From the NCBI GenBank assembly GCA_039026555.1, contig JBCCMB010000017.1, forward strand, positions 1 to 33,622: DNA of 33,622 nt, written 5' to 3'. This DNA is from JBCCMB01 sp039026555 (GTDB lineage Bacteria; Pseudomonadota; Alphaproteobacteria; Caulobacterales; Hyphomonadaceae). The notes below the pieces were generated by a model. It made no database searches, was not told the origin of the DNA, and saw nothing but the letters and a program-made list of their open reading frames with translations. Every line of letters starts with the position of its first letter. The stretch's first letter is position 1. The position numbers and the translations under genes are program-made. Shown piece after piece: positions 32,864 through 33,622 of this stretch.

Positions 32864-33606
32864 ACACACACGAACTCCAAGAAGATCGGCGAGCAATCGC
32901 CCAATTGCTTCTTTTGATAGCGCGTTTCGACATGGTCTTTCGGCGCCAATCGCCAGTCATCGGCGCATTGGGCGGTCCAGGCGAATTCCGGCACCTTATT
33001 AAAGCGTTCTAACGTCCAATCGGCGTAATCGGCCCAATCCGTCGCGAAACGCACGAGGCCGCCCGATTTTAGGACGCGGGCGAGATCACGAAGAAACTCC
33101 GATTGGATAAGCCGCCGCTTATGGTGACGCAGCTTATGCCAGGGGTCCGGAAAGAGGATATAGACGCGATCCAAGGACGCGTCGGTAAAGCCCTCCATCA
33201 CGGCTCGTGCGTCATCCCGCCGAAGCCTCACATTCTCAAGCTTATGCGCCTTAACGCCCGCCAGCGCTTTCGCAACGCCTTCAGCGAAGGGCTCGACGCC
33301 GACGAATCCGACGTCCGGTCTTCGCCGCGCCTGTTCGATCAGATGCTCGCCGCCGCCAAAGCCGATTTCCAGCCAGATCTCTGAGGGTGGACCTGCAAAC
33401 AAGTCGGCGGGATCGCAGCTCGACGCCTCAGCCGCAGGCGCTTCGATTGTCGGCAGCAAATCATCAAACAGCTTTTGTTGACGCGCCGACAGAGGTCGAC
33501 CGCCGGTGCGTCCGAACGATCTTAACGGACCATATGCGCGTTGCGGTCTAGGCGATCCCTTTGAGCGCGTCGACAAGATCGGTCTTCTCCCAAGAGAACC
33601 CGCCAT
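32860..33606 (-). CDS. trmB: tRNA (guanine-N7)-methyltransferase
   Basis: A protein of up to 248 residues that makes m7G46 in tRNA using SAM. The SAM-binding LEIGFGGGEHLIEQA, the catalytic FPDPWHKLRHHKRRLIQ and the terminal ETRYQKKQ segment are typical TrmB. The N-terminus is uncertain: the ATG at 33606 overlaps metK by 59 bases. The next in-frame candidate is a TTG about 10 codons later, also inside metK. The conserved part begins near GPLRSFGRTGGRPLSARQQ, after the metK stop. The pairing with metK is sensible since MetK makes its cofactor. Confidence 0.93.
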   Translation of the reverse strand: MAGSLGRRPILSTRSKGSPRPQRAYGPLRSFGRTGGRPLSARQQKLFDDLLPTIEAPAAEASSCDPADLFAGPPSEIWLEIGFGGGEHLIEQARRRPDVGFVGVEPFAEGVAKALAGVKAHKLENVRLRRDDARAVMEGFTDASLDRVYILFPDPWHKLRHHKRRLIQSEFLRDLARVLKSGGLVRFATDWADYADWTLERFNKVPEFAWTAQCADDWRLAPKDHVETRYQKKQLGDCSPIFLEFVCV

Positions 33607-33622
33607 CGGCGTCGGGCGTCCG
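33548..33622 (-). CDS. metK: S-adenosylmethionine synthetase, C-terminal fragment
   Basis: Only the last 24 codons and the TAG stop are in the window; the rest lies beyond the right edge. The translated end, RTPDADGGFSWEKTDLVDAL followed by KGIA, is the characteristic MetK C-terminus (GRTP...FSWEKTD). It makes SAM from methionine and ATP. The reading frame overlaps the annotated start of trmB downstream. Confidence 0.88.
   Translation of the reverse strand, partial: RTPDADGGFSWEKTDLVDALKGIA

Noticed and set aside
1..33622. Mobile elements, prophage, CRISPR arrays, tRNA and rRNA genes
   Set aside because: I found no transposase, integrase or phage gene, no regularly spaced repeats, and no tRNA-like cloverleaf with a TΨC-type motif in the gaps.

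Overview
The window is about 33.6 kb of GC-rich, densely packed bacterial chromosome. It contains no insertion sequence, prophage, CRISPR array, rRNA or tRNA that I can recognise. The gene content points to an alphaproteobacterium near the Caulobacterales (Hyphomonadaceae or Maricaulaceae type). The main reasons are the flagellin regulators FlbT and FlaF next to a FlmG-like TPR glycosyltransferase, a long coiled-coil membrane protein resembling the polarity factor TipN, the AddA/AddB pair, the AmgK/MurU recycling pair, and the alphaproteobacterial DUF2849-CysI-DUF934-CysH sulfur operon. This placement is an inference from gene content.

Layout. (1) 1-5332, minus strand: a membrane protein cut by the window edge, then an assimilatory sulfate-reduction and siroheme operon read in the order cobA, DUF2849, GST, cysI, DUF934, cysH. 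A GcvA-type LysR regulator diverges from it. (2) 6418-8296: small genes, namely a hotdog thioesterase, a DUF1737 protein, a chorismate mutase, an Hpt phosphotransfer protein and an unannotated 58-residue membrane peptide. (3) 8395-10329: the TipN-like protein. (4) 10514-19754, minus strand: a tightly coupled series tsaE, amgK, murU, addB, addA, followed by trxA. addB is split by a one-base frameshift in a homopolymer. (5) 19882-21500: a FAD-dependent ferredoxin reductase and an adrenodoxin-type ferredoxin. (6) 21522-25555, minus strand: a surface-sugar operon with a NeuD-like acetyltransferase, a CMP-nonulosonate cytidylyltransferase, a GDP-mannose 6-dehydrogenase type enzyme and a GT4 glycosyltransferase. 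(7) 25656-29375: a MoxR ATPase, the FlmG-like flagellin glycosyltransferase, and the divergent flbT-flaF pair. (8) 29398-33622: a RluE-type pseudouridine synthase, a VWA lipoprotein, a membrane-anchored rhodanese, argG, trmB and the 3' end of metK.

The genes form several working groups. One fixes sulfur into sulfide, with siroheme for the reductase. One handles muropeptide recycling and double-strand break repair from a single transcript. A third appears to make and transfer an acidic sugar to flagellin or the cell surface and sits beside flagellin regulation, with CtrA-like sites at two of its promoters. The most notable anomalies are the addB frameshift, a near-palindrome abutting an apparently leaderless start of the TipN-like gene, a hairpin covering the rluE ribosome-binding region, and a CysI operon with no flavoprotein partner but two uncharacterised companion proteins and a GST.
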